Origin: Sipunculus nudus
Lineage: Eukaryota; Annelida; Sipuncula; Golfingiida; Sipunculidae
Reading direction: 5' to 3'
Assembly (NCBI GenBank): GCA_026874595.1
Contig: CM049306.1
Location: 83,542,142-83,606,141, forward strand
Length of the DNA stretch: 64,000 nucleotides
Shown one piece after another: positions 62,598-64,000 of this stretch. How positions within the stretch are numbered: position 1 is the first letter of the stretch; each line of letters opens with the position of its first letter. Made by a program: the position numbers and the translations under genes. Below the pieces are notes generated by a model. It did no database searches, was not told the DNA's origin, and saw nothing but the letters and a program-made list of their open reading frames with translations.

Positions 62598-63780
62598 CTC
62601 AGCTGATTTCAGGCCACTTTCCTATGGCTCAGCTGATCTCAGGCCACTTTCCTATATCACAGCTGATTTCAGGCTATGGCTCAGCTGATTTCAGGCCAGT
62701 TTTCTATGGCCCAGCTGATTACAGGCCACTTTCCTATGGCTAAGCTGATTTCAGGCCACTTTCCTATATGGCTCAGCTGATTTCAGGCCAGTTTTCTATG
62801 GCTCTGCTGATTTTCGGCCAGTTTTCTATGTCTCAGCTGATCACAGACTACTGTTATATGGCTAAGCTTATCACAGGCCATTAACAAATGGCTCAGCTGA
62901 TCACAGGCTACTGTTTTATGGCTAAGCTGATCACAGGCCTCTGTTATGTGGCTCAATTGGTCACAGGCTATTGTTATATGGCTCAGCTGATCACTGGCTG
63001 CTATTATATGGCTCAGCTGATCACAGGCCACTGCTCATATATGGCTCAGCTTATCACAGGCCACTGTTATGCCTCAACTTATTCACTATTATATGGCTCT
63101 ATCAAGTGAAAACTGGCCAATGGTCATATAACTATAGACTAGACCTCTGTAATATGACTAAGCAGTTCAGAGCTGTAAGCCTCTGCTATAAGACTCAGCT
63201 GATCAGAGCTATAGGCTTCTGCTATAAGACTCAGCTAATCAGAGCTAGGCCTCTGCTACATGACTCAGCTGATCAGAGCTGTAGGCCTCTGCTACATGAC
63301 TCAGCTGATCAGAGCTGTAGGCCTCTGCTATAAGACTCAGCTGATCAGAGCTATAGGCCTCTGCTACATGACTCAGCTGATCAGAGCTGTAGGCCTCTGC
63401 TACATGACTCAGCTGATCAGAGCTGGGCCTCTGTTATAGGATTAAGTTGATCAGAGCTAGGCTTCTGTTATATGATACAGCTGATCAGAGCTATAGGCCT
63501 CTGCTATAATACTCAGCTGATCAGAGCTGGGCCTTTGTTATAGGATTAAGCTGATCAGAGCTAGGATTCTGTTATATGGTACAGCTGATCAGAGCTATAG
63601 GCCTCTGCTATAAGACTTAGCTGATCAGAGCTGGGCCTCTGTTATATGGCTCAGCTAATCAGAGCTATAGGCCTCTGTTATATGGCTCTGTCAATCACAG
63701 GCCACTATTTCATGGCTGAATGACTATCATGCCACTGCTATATATGTTATTTGGCTTTGCTGAGCAGAAGCCTCTTCTAT
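62598..63780 (+). repeat. Minisatellite array with 30-bp and 33-36-bp monomers
   Basis: Zone 1 (62598 to about 62835) has 30-bp units of ctcagctgatttcaggccac followed by tttcctatgg. Zone 2 (about 62836-63100) has 30-bp units with gctgatcacaggc and actgttatatgg. After a decayed stretch (63100-63165), zone 3 (63166-63660) has 33-36-bp units with ctcagctgatcagagct followed by (gta)ggcctctgctacatga, i.e. the zone 2 unit with about 6 bp inserted (agagct). Zone-2-like units return at 63660-63720 and fade by 63780. Every good unit carries CAGCTG; zone 3 units also carry the palindrome CTGATCAG. Periods divisible by three keep several frames open, which explains the overlapping frames here. Confidence 0.95.
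63425..63632 (+). repeat. 104-bp higher-order repeat inside the minisatellite
   Basis: gggcct(c/t)tgttataggatta starts at 63425, 63529 and, truncated, at 63633, always 104 bp apart. Each 104-bp unit holds three distinct monomers. The two full copies differ at about six positions, while neighbouring monomers inside a unit differ much more. That is the signature of multi-monomer amplification. Confidence 0.9.
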
Positions 63781-64000
63781 AGGCTGCAGAAATAGAAATG
63801 GTCTAAGAAATTATACACTTTTTCAACTAGTTATATAAAAATATATAATAGGAAGACACTGAGAGAAGTTATTTGAGCATGTGTGATAACCATTTGTTAC
63901 TCATCTGGCTGTAACTGATCAGTACAAGAGCACACATGACCAATTCCTAATCAAGTATCATGTATTGACATTGGGGAACAATACTAATTAAGCACATATA
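63781..64000. other. Non-coding end of window
   Basis: AT-rich sequence after the array; nothing recognised. Confidence 0.5.

Noticed and set aside
62552-63333. Overlapping frames encoding repetitive peptides such as MAQLITG and DQLSHI on both strands
   Set aside because: They are by-products of 30- and 36-bp monomers whose lengths divide by three and lack stops. Both strands are equally open, which argues against coding.

Overview
This is animal nuclear DNA, about two-thirds A+T by eye, and most likely from a bivalve mollusc. The bivalve call rests on the repeats. Several elements have tandem core repeats, then an ACGG-type microsatellite, then a short 3' end with a GC-rich hairpin. This is the layout of the non-autonomous 'pearl'-like / Helitron-like elements known from oysters and clams. 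There are also a CAGT-ended pogo-like MITE, a tRNA-derived SINE-like pair and many long TA microsatellites.

I found no protein-coding gene I can defend. No open frame is long, none matches a family I recognise, and the longest (about 125 codons) only opens with TTG. No rRNA, true tRNA gene or CRISPR array is visible. The window reads as an intergenic desert or the inside of a very large intron.

Layout: 1.46-1.64 kb, pogo-like MITE; 2.1-4.7 kb, a tandem duplication whose second copy lacks three blocks; 6.7-8.5 kb, element family C with an 850-bp insert; 12.2-13.05 kb, pogo/Tigger-like fragment; 13.2-13.9 kb, GA microsatellite and a young 273-bp duplication; 14.7-16.6 kb, a terminal-inverted-repeat element with CpG-richer cargo; 20.8 kb, long TA tract; 21.1-21.5 kb, LTR- or promoter-like stretch with a TATA box; 24.4-25.5 kb, 108-bp repeats; 35.8 and 37.3 kb, short tandem duplications; 39.0-40.0 kb, element family A; 47.4-49.05 kb, element family B with a family A copy nested in it; 53.4-56.3 kb, a second family C-type element; 57.1-57.9 kb, a family C 5' fragment and a SINE-like pair; 59.2 kb, a long inverted repeat; 62.6-63.7 kb, a minisatellite with 30-bp and 33-36-bp monomers and a 104-bp higher-order repeat.

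The most interesting observation is that three element families with unrelated core repeats share one 3' end design: a stem of roughly 9 to 12 pairs with a 3-6 nt loop, followed at once by a T/A run of the form (C)TAAAAA. Families B and C also carry 11-bp inverted matches between the 5' end and the 3' hairpin. This fits non-autonomous Helentron/HINE-type elements mobilised by a common rolling-circle machinery. Family C cores also contain perfect nuclear-receptor-type palindromes.
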